Of a DNA stretch of 64,000 nucleotides, positions 62,570 to 64,000 are shown piece after piece. Made by a program: the position numbers and the translations under genes. The DNA is from Vibrio tubiashii ATCC 19109 (GTDB lineage Bacteria > Pseudomonadota > Gammaproteobacteria > Enterobacterales > Vibrionaceae). Numbering within the stretch: the stretch's first letter is position 1; every line of letters starts with the position of its first letter. The stretch is taken from the NCBI RefSeq assembly GCF_000772105.1, contig NZ_CP009355.1, positions 1,612,001 to 1,676,000 on the forward strand, written 5' to 3'. Under the pieces are notes generated by a model, which was not told the DNA's origin, searched no databases, and saw only the letters and a list, made by a program, of their open reading frames with translations.

Positions 62570-63799
62570 TTAAGGCGTTGTTTTCTTCACAACAAACTCA
62601 TGCCCATCCAAAATCCCTTTGCCATTCTTAAGCTCATTTAAACGTGCTGTCACCACACCATCACTGCTGGTAAAGTCCACGCTGTAGCTATCGACATATT
62701 CTTGAACGTATTTGCTTGAGAGGGATTTTAGCTTATCAATGTAGACCACCGCTTTATCAAATTCCCCTTGAGAGATAACCTCAAGTTTTGGCGTCAACAA
62801 CTGGGCAAACTTATAGGGGTGAGCGACAAATCCGCTTCCCATGACTAAAGCCGCAATGATAGGCGTAGTGATGACTGCACTTTGGAACCACTCTGAAAAT
62901 CTTTTGTGATCCTGAACTAAGCTGCCATTCGCATTGCGATTGGACCACTCTTTCTTAGCGCGTTTAAGTACCTTACCTACTAAGCAGCGTTGGATCATGT
63001 AATCCACTAGCTTAACGATACGTTCAAACAATCCTGTTAATACGCTCACTAATGTACCCACACCAGCAAACGCATCGCCCGCAGCCTCTAAGCCTATCTT
63101 AGTGATACCGACCGCTGCGTTTTTAATTCCACCTAATGCGCCTGTCGCAGAATGACGAGCCAAAGCATTGGCAATAATGCTTGGGTGGCCGCCCAATAGT
63201 TCAACACCACGGCCTGCATACACTTGCGTAATGAGATCTTTAGATTTACATACCGCTTGTTTTACACCCGAGTAGATATCGGAAGCACTCTGAACGTAGC
63301 CCCATCCTGGAATAAAGCTTGAAAAGTTTCCGGCAAACTCTCCAGTCATCCAAGTTGCGAAGTCAGCAAACCACTCAACACCATAGAGTAAATCACCATA
63401 GATGTTACGCGCTTTGTTCATTAGCATACGGAAGAAGTCCGAAATCACCTGTTTAACTTTAGTAACCACTGCACTTGCGGTATCGCCGACAACTTTAGCC
63501 GCGCCAACGATCTTTTTCCCTGCTTTGGTTTGCTGCAGTTTGTTGATCGCATTGGTTTTATCTAAAAGACCTGATGCTGCCGATTTGAGATCGCTTAGTG
63601 GCTCGGAGCCAATGACAAAGTTGTCGAAGAAATGAGCGTTAGAGAATGCTGAAACCTTAGAGATCTCGGTACTCGCTAACATATACATGGCACCCATTCG
63701 CGCATCCGCCATTTGGGCGACTTGAACATCTAACGCAGTATTTTTGGTTTTACCAAACATTTTGTCTTTAATCAGACGCTTTAGAATTTTTACCTGCAT
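62570..63799 (-). CDS. Hypothetical protein with glycine/alanine-rich membrane-active segments (409 aa)
   Basis: A 409-residue protein with GAGG five bases before the ATG. No signal peptide is obvious. Long hydrophobic or amphipathic stretches occur: GGIKNAAVGITKIGLEAAGD, FAGVGTLVSVLTGLFERIVK and, near the middle-to-end, SAVITTPIIAALVMGSGFVA. The remainder is mostly helical with many lysines. I recognise no family. The arrangement is like bacterial proteins that insert into membranes, for example some secreted effectors or toxins, but no secretion marker or immunity gene is visible. The name stays hypothetical. Confidence 0.65.
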   Translation of the reverse strand: MQVKILKRLIKDKMFGKTKNTALDVQVAQMADARMGAMYMLASTEISKVSAFSNAHFFDNFVIGSEPLSDLKSAASGLLDKTNAINKLQQTKAGKKIVGAAKVVGDTASAVVTKVKQVISDFFRMLMNKARNIYGDLLYGVEWFADFATWMTGEFAGNFSSFIPGWGYVQSASDIYSGVKQAVCKSKDLITQVYAGRGVELLGGHPSIIANALARHSATGALGGIKNAAVGITKIGLEAAGDAFAGVGTLVSVLTGLFERIVKLVDYMIQRCLVGKVLKRAKKEWSNRNANGSLVQDHKRFSEWFQSAVITTPIIAALVMGSGFVAHPYKFAQLLTPKLEVISQGEFDKAVVYIDKLKSLSSKYVQEYVDSYSVDFTSSDGVVTARLNELKNGKGILDGHEFVVKKTTP

Positions 63800-64000
63800 G
63801 CAAGCCTCGCAACAAAATCAAACGCAACCAAATATAAATCGATTGCTAATATTAGTGTTATTTATACATTTGCAAGGATAATACATTTTTTTGCTAATAA
63901 GGTGGTCTGTTTAGACAAATGATGTGGAATGGGTACCATTCGACATCACCAGATAGGATCAGAAAAGCTTATTTCTGCAACATTTAGACTCAGCATTGAA
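63800..64000. other. Right-edge non-coding stretch
   Basis: Two hundred AT-rich bases upstream of the 409-residue gene hold its promoter. At the far right the - strand has short open frames ending near 63945-63960, possibly the end of a gene beyond the window, but too short to assess. Confidence 0.3.

Noticed and set aside
1..64000. CRISPR arrays, tRNA or rRNA genes, insertion sequences, prophage
   Set aside because: No regularly spaced repeats, cloverleaf-like segments, transposase or phage frames were seen on either strand.

Overview
The window looks like a stretch of the second chromosome of a Vibrio. The main sign is the malT / malP-malQ-glgB block, arranged as in V. cholerae chromosome II. 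Other pointers are a ToxR-type membrane regulator, a VcINDY-length dicarboxylate carrier, a ShyB-like zinc-regulated endopeptidase, YibL and a CatB-type acetyltransferase. Base composition is moderate and most genes end in clear U-tailed hairpins. I see no rRNA, tRNA, CRISPR array, insertion sequence or prophage.

Layout. 1-5.4 kb: an overlapping pair of a membrane-bound winged-helix regulator and a small membrane partner, downstream of an outer-membrane barrel gene; then a lipoprotein hydrolase, arfB, a START-domain protein and a ClpP-fold lipoprotein. 5.5-15.9 kb: glycogen/maltodextrin metabolism (glgB, malQ, malP leftward; malT rightward), with two near-perfect CRP sites in the divergent gap. 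16-20.8 kb: a large lipoprotein, an AraC regulator and a tandem SnoaL-domain lipoprotein. 20.9-33.7 kb: a ten-gene leftward sugar operon with a divergent DeoR regulator. 33.7-38.1 kb: yibL, a catB-like gene with a leader peptide and overlapping hairpins, a DUF4344 protease, a DCC-family protein and a chemoreceptor. 38.1-45.1 kb: gabD-like dehydrogenase, an SDR-MFS-OYE group divergent from a LysR regulator, and an AhpD-like/AraC pair. 45.2-49.3 kb: a second dihydroorotase, an aspartoacylase and a dicarboxylate transporter. 49.5-64 kb: small regulatory and stress genes (TetR/hydrolase, MAPEG, ArsR/SigZ/permease, amidotransferase, ShyB, VOC, LysR/NTF2) and several unrecognised proteins.

How the genes work together. 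The sugar operon encodes an EIIBC permease of the glucose family without its own EIIA, an alginate-exporter-like porin, an M20 dipeptidase and the whole non-oxidative pentose phosphate branch (RpiA, Rpe-like epimerase, transketolase, transaldolase). It also has an iron-type alcohol dehydrogenase and two HAD phosphatases. The design suggests a dedicated route for an unidentified, perhaps aminoacylated, sugar or pentitol. The control region holds a perfect 14-bp inverted repeat and a repeated CGTCA-N3-TCGGTCA element.

Three genes far apart (second dihydroorotase, aspartoacylase, M23 endopeptidase) each carry a Zur-type box (ATGTTAT-N3-ATAACA) just upstream, so this window appears to hold part of the zinc-starvation regulon. 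The ArsR/SigZ pair and a cysteine-rich permease 3 kb away share a 24-bp operator. A 21-codon leader with a strong ribosome binding site and mutually exclusive hairpins before the catB-like gene suggests translation-based attenuation.
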